A stretch of DNA of 64,000 bases, from positions 28,678,934 to 28,742,933 of the forward strand of contig NC_054743.1 of NCBI RefSeq assembly GCF_018143015.1, read 5' to 3'. A program made the translations under genes and the position numbers. Numbering within the stretch: position 1 is the first letter of the stretch; every line of letters starts with the position of its first letter. The DNA comes from Lytechinus variegatus (lineage: Eukaryota > Echinodermata > Echinoidea > Temnopleuroida > Toxopneustidae). Below are positions 10,969-22,199 of the stretch, in pieces. The notes below the pieces were generated by a model. It was not told where the DNA came from and did not search any database. It was given only the letters and a program-made list of their open reading frames with translations.

Positions 10969-13900
10969 CATTGTATTTACCATTTATATATTGGTTTAGA
11001 TCCTGATGAAGGGCATGTGCCCGAAAGCTTGATGAAGACGGGTATTGAACTTGCTACGGCCCTCTTCATACTACTGATCTCAAAATATAATTATGAAGGA
11101 GACCCGTACACGTACATCGTCCAGATTGATCACATTTATATATATATACATATATACACACATATATATTTAAGACGGCCATTTGATAATTTATTTTCTC
11201 TATTCCTCATGTATATATACTTGTGGTAACTGATGGATAAAACAATCGAGAATCCTTTCAGAAATCGCTCTCCTTAAGAGAATACCTCGAATGGCGATCA
11301 TCATCCTTTTCGACTGCTATGTTTGACATTTTTTTCCATTTCTTTTTGTTTTGCTTTTGTAATATATATTCAATAAATTTACAAAATCTTGCGAAACAAA
11401 TCAGGGGGGGGGGGTGTTTCATCAATATTGTCGCGCGACAACTGTAAGCGCTGACAATTTAGTCAGCGCTGACAAAAATTGCATTTCACGAAACTCACGG
11501 AGGTCCTCTGACTATTGTCAGAGGATTGTTATTTTACAAATCGTCTTGAACGAGGTTCGCTGACTAATTAGGCTACGCCCACTCCTAAAGTCGTGAAAAA
11601 AAATGAAAAGTTTGTTGATGTTTTCGCCGCGACGATTCGAAACGAAACGAAGAAATTAGTTGAAGCGAAGATCCCCGGAGAGGTGAATGAGGATTTTACC
11701 GTAAGTAAAACCATTCAAAATGTCGTTCATAATATATGTAAGGTGATTGAATTATTTGTGGTGCGTAATTATCAAATGAATTACAAGAAAAGAGAATCTT
11801 CTGGCAGGACCCCTGTCGATACGATCGACAAACTTGACAATACATAATCCAGTCTAGTCCCATACCCGTTTTCTGTGTCTGCAGAACTAAGTATCTGACT
11901 GAGGTCCAGACTAACGACCCACATTGCGACCCTGTCCATACACGTTTTTATGATATACACAGGGCTGTAATTTTGTTAATTTTGCTAGGAGAATTCTTTA
12001 TATCGCTTTACCTTTATGCCATTCTATATTAAAAATCATAATTTTTCGTTTCCTTTCGTTTTGTATTAATTTTGTTGCTCGGTGTGGTCGGGGATATTTT
12101 CATACAGTTGCAATTTATTTTTCATTTATAGTAACTTGGGAATAATTTTTGTATTCACCATAGCGCTTAAAAACTTGAATTTTGGGCATATTTTTGTGTA
12201 CGCCCTCTATTGGTGGAAAGTAATATGGCAAGAAAATTTTCATTTTTTATCTTTATTTTTTATTAGGAAAAAAATGATTTAAAGAATCAAATTGAAATAA
12301 GAGCCAAGTAGTATGAAAAAATAGGTCTAATGAAAGCTGTCAGTGTAAAAAAATTCAAGCATTTGCCCCAAATAAAAAGAGAAAATAAGCCAAACATTGC
12401 CACCTCTATTTTGCCACACATGGAGATATATAACTGAGAACAAGGTTATATTATAACTTTGTTCATTGAATGAGTGGGGATATCCTTGATTACCAGCGTG
12501 TGCAATTATTAATGTACACAAATCCAATGTGGCCATCCCGATTCTGTGTTACAATCATTGGAATTGGACAAGAGCTAAATCACTTAATGATAGTGTGAGT
12601 GATAAATTGGATATTCTCAACTTATTTAGCATAGATGTATAGGCTTACTCTTAGCAATCACAAGTCAAATGAAGTGGAGGCACTCGACAGCAGGCGAGGA
12701 TTCAGGGGGGGGGTTATGTGGCAGAGGTGCGTTCACACCCAATCAAAATCAAAATCTAGATATAACTTTTAAATGGTGCACCCGTGGCAGTATACTCCTC
12801 AGACGGCTGGCAGCCGTCTGTTTCGAGGAGTTTTTTTATTTTGAAAATTTAAATTACACAGGCTTGCTATCGTGCAGCCATCATTATGGGACTTACAATG
12901 CAAAATCCCCCCGTCGGGGCTCTTCAATTTTTTTATTTTTTTTTTCATTTTTATCATACCACATAAAGTTAGAGTCTAGATCTAGTCAAACCTAACTTTA
13001 AATAGCACGTAAAGGTACTTAAAGGTCCCTTATTAGAAGAAAATAAAAGGGAATATGTAATGGATCTCATCAAGCCCAAGTATTTTTTGCCTTTGAATCT
13101 GATAATAAAGTACCATTGAACAAAGTCAAGTAAATAGTTGACAGTTTGATGGGGATGCAATTTGCTGGAGTTATGAATTAGGAGCCTATTCATTTTTATG
13201 TTATTAATTTAATTTGATCATGGCTTTAAACCAGCAAGGTATCCATGTGCTATTGGGTTAGAAAAAACTTTTATTTTAATTTAAAAAAATATTAATGACA
13301 AAAATGTTTTAATTGCTGATGTGGTTTACGGTACACCATGTGGAGTGTTATAGAAGCACGGACAGTCAACCTGTCCGAAACGTCGAGTCTCTCTACTACT
13401 CATCATCTCTACTCGCCGACGCAAGCCAGCATCTCCTCATCAGCTCTACTACCCAAGCTGTTCTCACTCAACATTCCTTCTGGTTTACAGTCCTTTTCAG
13501 GACTATTCTCAAGAAAGAATACTCTATTCTCAAATCTCCACTTTCTCGCCTATCCACTTCCTCTCTTCCTTCTATCCACTGCTTCTATAACACTCCACAT
13601 GGTGTACCGTAAACCACATCAGCAATTGTACATGCCACCATGCAAACCTTCAAACAACATCTGAAAAATGTTTTAGTATTTGTATGATTAATATGTTAAT
13701 GACTTTCTTGTTTATAATCAAGTGGAAATTATATGAATTAACAAGAATTAATTGGTGACCGATTGTTGGTCAATTCTAGAAATTTCAGGATAATAAAAAA
13801 AAGAAAGAAAAATGATTGGTATATTTGAATCATTCCCTTTATAAAATGTCAACAATATTCAATGAAAGTGCAATATTTTTCCATGATCACTGTGTAAATC

Positions 13901-16900
13901 TACATTGTTTCTTTGTTATATCAATGTAATATTAATGTTTTAACTTCATACTGGAACTAGAGAGCTAGGCTCTGACTGGTCTACTACAGCAAGGAATGTG
14001 CCAGCGGCCAATCTGATGAACATGTGGCAGAAGATTTGGCAATGGGTGAAGAAACACTGAGATTAAAATGCAACCACAGGTAACATGTAGACTAGTAAAA
14101 TGCTATAATGATGACAAAATAATGAAGGATATTGTTTGGGCTGCAGAATGTTAAATCATTAAAACCCTTATCAATGATAATGAAATCGGACTCTACCAGA
14201 TTTTAAAGTCAGTTTGTAATGTAGATATTACATAAACATGAAAGACCATGACCATGCAAAAAATCATCCAGATGGTCATTTTTGTACATGGTTTTGGACA
14301 ACAGTGCGGGAGCTCAATCCATTTATCACTACTTGCTCATGTGTATGTACATACAAGCTACATTGTGAGGAATAATTTCTCTAAGTTTCTCAGCCATAGC
14401 ATATGTCATTTACTATTTGTATTTTTGATTAACATAATAAAATCTTGAACCCTTTATTTACCCCCTTCTATATGAATTCTGGTAATCAAAAGATGTTTTA
14501 TTTCCTGTTTTTAGACATGTACATATACATGTGAGAAGAAATACTAGATTGTGGCAAATATATTAATTAGTTCAATACTATTTTTCCTTCAGGTGGAGGC
14601 TTCACCCAAACTTTTCAGACGGATGTGAGATACAAAGTTACCCAAGTATAAATGGTTGAAGATTTAGGAGAGCCAGACAAGAAAGGCAGGAAATGTGATG
14701 TCACTTGTAAGTTAAAACACTCTTAATTATGACTGCCTCACTTTGGCGAAGAAAGTAAAGTCACATTAAAAAAATTAAATTACTGGTACTGTTCTCTTCT
14801 TTATTTGGTCTTCTACCAGTCAATATTTGAAAACAGTGACATCTATAAGTCTATAAGTGCTTAGATGCTTATTAATGGTGATATTTCTTGGACAGTTGTA
14901 AAACAACCAATATCAATCAATGCTAGATGCTGTGACTTGCTTTCTATTGCCAAAATAGTAAATGAATGTTCCATTGTTCTGCATTCCTATAAGACCCCCC
15001 ACACACCATCACCATCTGCTTTTTGTCAGGGAGGTACACTGGAAAATTACCCCCAAAAGAATACAATTTTTTGATATCTCTTGTAGGCCTGTATAAATCA
15101 GATAAATGTAATGACTACAAAAACAGTCATTAAACCTCACTAATTCAGATGATCTTGTTAGGGGGTGCCTCAGGATCTTGCCTGTTGATTGTGCACTTCA
15201 GAAATCAGCAGGTTGGCTCTAAATCAAGAAATAAAAACCAAATTTGATAATTTGGGATTTTGACTCCTTTTATTTGGTAAACCAATAAGAAAAACTCAAG
15301 CCATTAAAATTAATTGTGTATACATGTACATTTTAATATTTTTCTTATGCATTTCTTTGTTTTCATTGTTTAACCCTAAGAAGACGGGGGGCCTCAATAT
15401 TTTTCGCGATAAATCCGCCGCTTAGAGTTTTTTTTACTTTTTATTTTCAAGTCTCTCGCAACTTTTGAGACAAAAATGTCCCCTGGGTACGCGGTTCCGA
15501 AATTACGCAACATTTCGTAAGTGCATGCAAACCCAAAATTGCTCAAAAACATGAATTTGTGTACAAATCCAATGCAAATACTGTTTTTAGCCAACATTCA
15601 TAAAATGTATCATTATTTTTTTTTTCACTGCTTAAAAACATTTGATTTTATCTTGTTTATGGTAAAAATAAAGTCCCCGAAAATTTCCATTGAAAAAAAC
15701 AAAAAGTCAAAAAACAGAGAAATACATAAGAAATTTAGAAAACAATAGAATCCATAAGAAAATAAATGTGATGTTGACTTTTTTTTTTTTAAAAATTGAT
15801 CAGATGCTTATCTAGAGCATGTGAAACGAAAATGAGCATTTTAGGGGCATTATTTCATTAATTAGAGCAAACTTATGATTTTACGCATAAATAAGCATAA
15901 TTAATGAGCAGTGAGATTTTTCGCAGAATTTGATATTATAAGTTTTGTAGATAATGCCATGGGTAATGCGCGTGCCAATTTCATGGTAATTGCGCGATCG
16001 ATGGCTGAGATCATAAGGGGGGGCTGAATCAGCCCCCCCCCCTCCCAGTCTTCTTAGGCTTCTTACTAGCCCAGTCCATTATTAATAAGGCTTTGGTGAC
16101 AATATTTTAACCATGTAGGACTTAAAGTTATTATTTCAGACATAAAAGTATTTAATAAAAAGTAAGTTAAAAAAAAATGTAAGTTTTAACAATGATAATT
16201 AAATTAGGAATAAATTACTTTGATATCAATAATCATGGAAATCAATATCTTTATTAATAAAATATCACATGCTCTTTAAATTAATTCCATTTCAGTAACT
16301 TCAATAAACAGCATCAGCAGCCGAAACCACAACTGCAGTAAGAGATGCAACAACCGCACCGACAACATCAAGAGCACCAGCAAAAATACCTTTTGCAGCA
16401 GAAATGCAGCAATCACATTGGCAACAGCAGCAGGAGCTCCAACAACCATGCAGGGGACATAGGGCACAATTAACATCAATAAATGCATCAGGGGATGCAA
16501 CAGCCACACTTGTAAACAGCAGCAGTAGCAGCGATGACAAGAAGAACCACACAGGCAACACCTTGAGCAACATCAGTAGCAATGCACCAGGAGATGAAAC
16601 AATCACACCCACAACACCAAGAGCAGCAGCAAAAAGAACATAAATTCCAGCAACCACAATGACAACAGCAGCGGCAACACCAACAACACTAATGAATATT
16701 GACAAACTTGTACAAAAGTCAATGACACCACAGTTTTTGTCTCACCTGCGAAGCAAAGTGAGACTATAGGCGCCGCTTTTCCGACGGCGGCGGCGGCGTC
16801 AACATCAAATCTTAATCTGAGGTTAAGTTTTTGAAATGACGTCATAACTTAGAAAGTATATGGACCTAGTTAATAAAACTTGACCATAAGGTTCATCAAG

Positions 16901-19900
16901 TATTACTGAACATCCTATTAGAGTTTCATGTCACATGACCAAGGTCAAAGGTCATTTAGGGGCAATGAACTTAGACCATGTTGGAGGAATCAACATCGAA
17001 ATCTTAACCTGAGGTTAAGTTTTTAAAATGTCATCATAACTTAGAAAATATATATGGACCTAGTTCATGAAACTTGGAAATAAAGTTAATCAAGTATCAC
17101 TGAACATCCTGCATGAGTTTCATGTCACATGACCAAGGTCAAAGATCATTTAGGGTCAATGAACTTTGGCCGAATTGGGGATATCTGTTGAATTCCCATC
17201 ATAACTTTGAAAGTTTATGGATCTGATTCATGAAACTTGGACATAATAGTAATCAAGCATCACTGAAAATTTTCTGCAAGTTTCAGGTCTCATGATTAAG
17301 GTCATAGGTCATTTAGGGTCAATGAACTTTGGCCGAATCGGGGGTATCTGTTGAATTACCATCATAACTTTGAAAGTTTATTGGTCTAGTTCATTAAACT
17401 TGGACATTAGAGTAATCACGTATCACTGAACATCCTGTGCGCGTTTCAGGTCACATGACCAAGGTCAAAGGTCAATGAACTTTGGCCGAATTGGGTGTAT
17501 CTGTTGAATTACCATCATAACTTTAAAAGTTTATGGATCTGATTCATGAAACTTGTACATAAGAGTAATCAAGTATCACTGAACATCCTGTTCGAGTTTC
17601 AGGTCACATGATCAAGGTCAATGGTCATGTAAGGTCAATGAACTTTGGCCATGTTGGGTTTTTTTGTTGAATAACCATCATATCTCTGTAAGTTTATTGG
17701 TCTAGTTCATAAGAAGTGGACATAAGAGTAACCATGTATCACTGAACATCTTGTGCGAGTTAGAGTAGTATTCAAAGTCAGCACTGCTGCTATATTGAAC
17801 CGCGTGATGCAGGTGAGACGGCCAGAGGCATTCCACTTGTTTTAGAATTTATTGGACATTATTGATTAAAAAATGCACAATGATTTATTCAGGTAGAAGA
17901 AAATTATGTGTGTAAAAATTTGTACACTTGAAGATGTTTCCTATGTATCCATTAATATTTATGAAAATATAGTTTTAAAGATGAAAATATGATTCTTGAA
18001 ATGTCTACTTTTTATTTTTCATTGACTAAAGATAAATAGATTTTCTTTGAATTTTCTTAATGAAATGAAAAATAAGCAATTTATTCAAGTGTTATATTAA
18101 AAATCAACTATAATTGATCGATTTTAGCTGCGAAGGCCCTCAAAATGCTGATTTGTCGGTGAAAATTGGATTAGTCGGTGAAAAATGAGTTTTGTCGGTA
18201 GGTGAAGGCCACCGACAAATTTTCATGAAATGGAATTTAGTCAGTGATAGCAAAATTGTCGGTGAAAATGAAATTAGTCGGTGAAAATCACAATAAGTCG
18301 GAGAAAATCACCGACTAATTGTTTGATGAAACGCCCCCCAGGATGCGCGATGTTCATTCAGATCAAATTTACCGATGAATGATTAGCGATAATTTTTTAT
18401 ATTGGTGGAAGAATATTTCATTGATTTCACCAGCTGCTGGTATATTGGCACCTCTATCCTGCGTTCTTCCTCCGCTAAGGTCGGATATCAACGGCACCGT
18501 TGACAGGGCCTCAATTCATGAAATTTTCGAGGTTGCGTAAGAAGTATGAAATAAGCGTATGTAATTGGGCTTTTGTGTTATTGCTGATACGCCCGGGAGG
18601 TAGAATAGGGACCGAAAAGCACCAAAGTGGATAAACTGCAATCAACTGCAATCACATTTTTTTGGACAAAATAAGCTACTTGTCAACGAAATATTTGCTT
18701 ATATGATACGTTCCTCGTTCAGACGGGCGATCCTAGTTGGAGTAAAATCTTATTATGCATGAAATGAAATTCCAAAGATGTCTTATCACGACCTAGATTT
18801 AGGCATATTGGAGGGAGGATCGGAGGAAGCTAAATCGGAGATGATGTCCGGGTTGTGCCTGTTTCGGCGGACCTCCCTCCTACCAAGATAACCCTTTCCC
18901 GGGATCCTTCTGGTTTCCTATTTTCTGAGTCGTGATACGAAAACAATCTTGTAAATTTACTCCATTCATAATTAAAATTCATTCCGATCGGACTCCGATC
19001 CCACGTCTGAACAAGGCTATGAATGTTCTTTATCCTTGTTTGATTCTGACAGACTTTTGGCATAATTACGATGGAGTAGAATACCTCGTCTCGAAATGCA
19101 AAAGCCAATGGATATGCGCCAGCCACAATGCATATAGTCGTTTGAGTGAGCAAATGTGCCAAGACAATTCTGGAAATTTGTTGACACTTTGCGAAGGTAA
19201 AACTGTTTGTACTCTTCCATTAAATTAAAATGGAACGTTTGGAACAAGAAACCTTGTGCGAAAATAAAAACTAAAGTCAAAGAAACCGATCAACGAAAGT
19301 TTGAGAAAAATGAATAGCTAATAAGTAGGTTATGAACATTCGGAGTTTAGATCTTTATTGTAATGTAGACCCTGCATTTGGCAATGAGACAAAGCTGTGT
19401 GATGTGACCAGTGAACAACTTTGCCATTACTTCTGTATAAATTTCACTTAAACTTAATCTTTTGTCATGTATTCTGTCTATACGAGGGCATGTAATACAG
19501 ATTTTAAACGAAAGAGCAAAAAGGGCCATTTTGTGGGCGTTTCATGGTCTTTCAAAGGGGAAGTTGTTCACATGTGACATCACACTTCTTTGTCGCATTG
19601 CCATTAGGATGATCTCCATAGCATAAGTAATCGCAATATTCAAATGCTCATTATTTTGTCCGATTTTTCTCAAACTTCTTTTGATCGTATTCTTTGATTT
19701 ATCTGATTTCACACATTCCCACACCTTCCAAAGGTTTCGTTCCTCTTTAAGATTTTAATTTCTTATAGTTTAATCGTTCAGTTGGATTACTATCATACAG
19801 TTTGATTATCATCAGTCATAATTGAGTTTGATTGTAATATTATTCAGTTTAATGGCCATGAACTCATATTGGCTTTGAACAGATTGAATGTATTCATTGA

Positions 19901-20555
19901 TTTCAAATGCATTCAATATTGATAGTCTTAGCCCATTGCAAGTATCGTTCATTCTGATTGTTACTTTGCAGTACGATTGCCATCTTGCATTTTTATTTTC
20001 ATCTTTCAATTAAGCTATTGTCTTGCCCTTGGTGCAGTCACATTTCTCCTAATGTGGATTTTGTGAGCTAGATATACGCTAGGTGGTAGAAACAACAAAA
20101 AACATGAAAAATTGTTTTTTACTAGCCGTATGGCCGTCGTAGGGGAAATGTGACAGCAGTATAACTAACGAATCAAAGTATGACAAAATATTCTACCGTT
20201 TTCTTGTCAAAAATCCTGCTCATGCCCATATTGAAGCCAAAAGATTGGTATAACATTACTGCAAGATGACTTTGTATCAGGCAAAAGTGGCTAATGTGAA
20301 TGTCCTTGGGTTGTCCAAATCCGAGCCATTTATGCAGTCATTTGTTTTATGCATTTCTTTATATTGCATGCAGAGGGACCTATGTCCAGTTTTCAACAAC
20401 CTAAGTCTAATCTCACACCAAGCATCTTTGCTCCACCTCCAGACCGCAAAGGAACTTCTCTGATTAGTTACTGTCGCGATGATCACGTGATTAAGCTGGC
20501 ACCAATCGGAGGCAAGGAACGCCATGCCGTAGTCTGCAAACATAATTGTCATTAG
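6202..20555 (+). CDS. secreted C-type-lectin-like protein, gene 1 (spliced, 4 exons)
   Basis: Spliced coding sequence 6202-6259, 10108-10407, 19053-19196 and 20374-20555. All junctions are GT-AG, all introns phase 1, and the total is 684 nt, encoding 227 aa. Exon 1 is a signal peptide (MSNVFILMGLFLAAVLGFS). Exons 2-3 encode a C-type-lectin-like domain: it opens with CPPGWERLGPGCY, has IWVGC near its middle and ends LLTLCEG. It lacks EPN/QPD and WND motifs, so calcium-dependent sugar binding by the usual site is unlikely. Exon 4 adds about 60 residues, a Pro-rich linker then DRKG, YC, DHVIKLAPIGGK and AVVCK. Thirteen Cys in the mature protein suggest extensive disulphides. Role unknown; a coelomic or immune lectin is a guess from the family. 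Gene 2 is its tandem paralogue. Confidence 0.82.
6776..6925. repeat. ATT/ATC microsatellite and half foldback element
   Basis: An imperfect (ATT/ATC)n tract ends at about 6836 and runs directly into ACACTGTAAAAAAAAAAGAA and GTGCTAATTTAGG, the end of the foldback family seen complete at 3046-3217. Only about half an element is recognisable. Confidence 0.5.
7603..7925 (+). repeat. long TGA trinucleotide microsatellite
   Basis: About 320 bp of imperfect (ATG)n/(GAT)n with scattered interruptions (AATG, GGTG). It is open in several frames as runs of Met or Asp, which is a consequence of the repeat and not a gene. It lies in gene 1 intron 1. Confidence 0.92.
8487..8626. mobile_element. degenerate foldback MITE copy
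   Basis: Shares AGCTAATTTAGCTCTTAAAG, GTGTATAGTGACTGCA and the central AGTTCAAATTTGAAC with the complete palindrome at 3046-3217. The right arm is shortened. Confidence 0.65.
10108..10407 (+). CDS. gene 1 exon 2 (lectin-like domain, first part)
   Basis: Follows acceptor TTTATTTTTAAG and ends ACG G before donor GTTAGT: 300 nt, phase 1 at both ends. It encodes the N-terminal CTLD: C-P-P-G-W, G-C-Y, then A-L-T-T-C-N-S-I-G-G-H-L and IWVGCEYERENKTFVC. Six cysteines. The equivalent exon of gene 2 is 285 nt. Confidence 0.85.
10425..10815. mobile_element. TIR element with TTCGTCTA motifs
   Basis: The left end has GCCAATTCGTCTACTGCCAA; the right end has TTGGACGAATTGG with GTAGACGAAATAATAGTAGACG before it. 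The motifs are short, repeated and in inverted orientation. An inner pair, AATAACCAGTTTGTAT and AACTGGTTATTAGACG, is also inverted. Non-coding. Confidence 0.55.
10907..10967. repeat. TA dinucleotide microsatellite
   Basis: About 60 bp of uninterrupted (TA)n. A second shorter TATA/CACA-rich tract is near 11140-11170. Confidence 0.95.
11404..11847 (+). other. possible transposon end with 84-codon ORF
   Basis: A G-run then GTGTTTCATCAA opens a region with inverted pieces (GCGCTGACAATTTAG, TCAGCGCTGACAA). An ORF at 11593-11847 begins MKKNEKFVDVFAATIRNETK and is Lys/Glu/Asn rich. I do not recognise it. Its position about 190 bp inside a TIR-like end suggests a transposon-encoded protein, but no matching right end with coding sequence was confirmed. 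Confidence 0.25.
12780..12835. repeat. short hairpin
   Basis: CTCCTCAGACGGCTG and CAGCCGTCTGTTTCGAGGAG pair to form a stem within a GC-richer patch. It probably belongs to a dispersed repeat. Confidence 0.4.
13311..13627. mobile_element. MITE with 48-bp perfect terminal inverted repeats
   Basis: The first 48 bp (AATTGCTGATGTGGTTTACG onwards) are repeated exactly as the reverse complement at the right end. The 220-bp interior is CT-rich on the + strand and has a hairpin GGACAG/CTGTCC followed by GAAACGTC. Long perfect ends point to recent insertion. Two open frames across it are incidental. Confidence 0.8.
13990..14659 (+). pseudogene. two-exon coding remnant or nested gene 3' end
   Basis: Exon A (13990-14089, 100 nt) follows CTACTACAG and ends AG before GTAACA. 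Read in phase it encodes ECASGQSDEHVAEDLAMGEE then TLRLKCNH. Exon B (14593-14659) follows TTTTTCCTTCAG and continues in phase with RWRLHPNFSDGCEIQSYPSI, NG and a stop. Two good splice sites and matching phase argue against chance. The incoming phase (2) cannot join the lectin-like gene. No upstream exon was recognised, and the protein is unknown to me; a transposon-encoded protein is possible. Confidence 0.4.
15375..16058. mobile_element. TIR element, CCTAAGAAGAC ends
   Basis: Left end CCTAAGAAGACGGGGGG; right end CCCCCCCTCCCAGTCTTCTTAGG, so the termini are inverted repeats. The interior carries GGGTACGCGGTTCCGAAATTACG and GTGTACAAATCCAATGCAAA, which recur at 48330-48720 in a truncated copy. 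Non-coding. Confidence 0.7.
16290..16700. repeat. degenerate CAR/ACA-rich low-complexity tract
   Basis: CAGCAG, CAACA and CACCA triplets with interruptions fill about 400 bp. Frames on both strands stay open for 77-134 codons, but with skewed composition (Val/Ala/Leu on minus, Gln/Ser/Thr on plus) that is expected from the repeat. Confidence 0.6.
16739..17843 (+). mobile_element. TIR element with about 160-bp internal repeats
   Basis: Starts GTCTCACCTGCG and ends CGCGTGATGCAGGTGAGAC, inverted termini. A GGCGGCGGCGGCG stretch follows the left end. The body is five to six imperfect repeats of about 160 bp, each with CATCATAACTT, a GGACCTAGTTCATGAAACTTGG-like segment cut here at GGACCTAGTTCATGAAACTT, TATCACTGAACATCCTG and CACATGACCAAGGTCAAAGG. 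A diverged copy in reverse orientation is at 44262-46015. Confidence 0.75.
18145..18338. mobile_element. repeat of GTCGGTGAAAAT units with GTTTCATCA end
   Basis: GTCGGTGAAAAT occurs repeatedly on both strands. The right end is TTTGATGAAACGCCCCCC, complementary to the kind of end seen at 11404. The left boundary is unclear. Confidence 0.5.
19053..19196 (+). CDS. gene 1 exon 3 (lectin-like domain, second part)
   Basis: 144 nt, acceptor GATTCTGACAG, donor GTAAAA, phase 1. It encodes FWHNYDGVEYLVSKC at the start and NLLTLCEG at the end, with four Cys. Only the first residues and LTLCEG match gene 2 exon 3. Confidence 0.8.
19197..20373 (+). other. gene 1 intron 3
   Basis: Phase-1 intron of 1.2 kb from GTAAAA to TTGCATGCAG. 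No other feature recognised; several 60-90 codon antisense frames are not gene-like. Confidence 0.65.
20374..20555 (+). CDS. gene 1 exon 4 (C-terminal tail)
   Basis: 182 nt ending in TAG. After a Pro/Ser/Gln linker it encodes FAPPPDRKG, then YC, DDHVIKLAPIGGK, AVVCK and a final Cys-His. This tail is closely conserved in gene 2 and lies outside the lectin fold. I do not recognise it as a named domain. Confidence 0.83.
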
Positions 20556-21898
20556 TCATGTTAGCAGAGAAAGATATGATATGATCTGCAGTGACGACAG
20601 TTATACTTACAATATCTCGGACGGTTTCTTTGACCGCCTCCTTTTTATTTACTGGTTAAGTATAGTTCTCTGGGGTGTTATAGATTGGATTGTACACAAT
20701 GTATAAAATGATGTCAAATGTTTCATATGTTATAAGTGATTTTATATCGTAATTCTTCTGCGTTATCTTTAAACCATACATGTAAATTCAAAGTTACATG
20801 TATATATAGAACAACGAAATGGTATCCTCTTCATTTATCATTGTGGTTGTGTTGATAACATTGCTTCCGTGCTAGTATCACCAACATGCTCTGTCTCCAT
20901 TTAAAGTAGATTGTACACGTGTTACATTCATTTAAGTGTTTCTCAATCATAATTTGTTTTACGCTTCTAGAACTATGTTTGAGGGTCGGTTATGTGAATC
21001 TCGCTTGACTATCGATTTTACACAAATTAAATGACCACCATGTTTTTTTTATGGTACACTTAAAATGTTTTATGAAGATATGACTTTCGATGTTTAGCAC
21101 TGTAATGGTTTCGGACCTCTAAAGTGTATTTCTTATTTAGATATTTCATTTGTCTTAATTTTAGATCTCTTTTTCACAAATCATTTGGTAGCCTACATAT
21201 TTACGCAACCTAAAACAGGCAAACAAAAATTAGAGGGTGTGTATGTGTAAGCTTTGTCATTATAAGGTCCATAATGTTTTTATCTTGATCGTAGCGATAT
21301 AACCCATTATGATCGAACTGAAATATTTCGTTTATTGATTACAAACATAAATATGTTTTTCGAGTGAACATGTTCTTGCTTTTGACCCCATTTGTCTTTA
21401 TTAACTGGTTAACAGGACCAAGATGCAAAACAGTAATTTTATATCTGATCTTGTGAACCTGTTTAAATATGTGTGAATAAATAAATAAATAAATAAAATA
21501 AATTAATCATTGATAAAGAAGACCGTTTATCATCTACAATGTAACAATTTTGAAGATACACAAGTGAATATGCCCCCCCCCCCGGAAAAAGAAAATAGAT
21601 AAATTTAATAAAAAATTTACCACTATGTATAACAGAGTTTGACGCACTTACGAGTTGAAATAAAATTGAATCTCATACATTTTGAACCCCATTGGACACG
21701 ATTTGTTAAAGGGGACATGGAGATTCATTAACTGGACACTTCAGGGAATACAAAAAGGGTGGTTAAAAATATATCATAATGGTGCTCGGTAACCCCCATT
21801 TCCGATTCATCTAAATGTTTTGGGGTGACAGATAAGAACAACATCGGACATGTCCGAGCGAATACTGTCTTTTGTAATCTTCAATCATTGGATGAGTT
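20556..21898. other. gene 1 3' UTR and intergenic DNA
   Basis: AT-rich, with no second gene. An (AATA)n tract at 21474-21500 offers several AATAAA polyadenylation signals about 920 bp after the stop, so a long 3' UTR is possible. A C-run is near 21570. Confidence 0.4.
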
Positions 21899-22136
21899 CC
21901 CCTACAGAAATTTAAGCGTGCCGCTTGCTAGTAACTAGCATGCGACTAGCAGGGCGCTCACTTAATAAGCGAGTGCATGCTAGCGAACAGTCCCTGCTCG
22001 CTAAAAGATCGCTTAACTATTACTCTGCACGCATATTACACGCTTATTAAGCTAGTCGCATGCTAGTTACTAGCATGCCGCAAGCTTGCGCAAGCTAGTC
22101 GCGCGCTTGCCGCAAGCTTGAACATTTCTGAAGGGG
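21899..22136. mobile_element. MITE composed of stacked palindromes
   Basis: Termini CCCCTACAGAAATTTAAGC and the complement of AACATTTCTGAAGGGG are inverted. The interior repeats GCTAGTAACTAGCATGC, GCATGCTAG and GCAAGCTTGCGCAAGC, each a palindrome in itself, so alternative hairpins can form. About 238 bp, GC-richer than its surroundings, non-coding. Confidence 0.75.
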
Positions 22137-22199
22137 TTAAAGCATGGACCTACTACTCTGAGGTCCATGGTTCAAGAAAGGCTTTTGGATAAAGATATA

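Larger units (their letters stand above)
10408..19052 (+). other. gene 1 intron 2
   Basis: Phase-1 intron of 8.6 kb from GTTAGT to CTGACAG, filled with TIR elements, simple repeats and a two-exon coding remnant (13990-14659) whose phase does not fit the lectin-like gene. Confidence 0.65.

Noticed and set aside
11003-11026. Hammerhead-like core CTGATGA, GGGC-ATGT-GCCC hairpin, GAAA
   Set aside because: An extra A lies between CTGATGA and stem II, and no convincing stems I and III flank it, so it does not fit the hammerhead fold as read. A covariance-model search would decide.
10828-11229. 133-codon ORF with Ile-Tyr repeats
   Set aside because: Translation of the TA microsatellite and adjoining repeat sequence.
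16301-16845. Val/Ala/Leu-rich minus-strand frames resembling membrane segments
   Set aside because: They come from a CAR/ACA low-complexity tract, with no start context or splice partners.
18932-19228. 98-codon ORF as an independent gene
   Set aside because: Only 19053-19196 is coding, as exon 3 of gene 1; the rest is intron read through on both sides.
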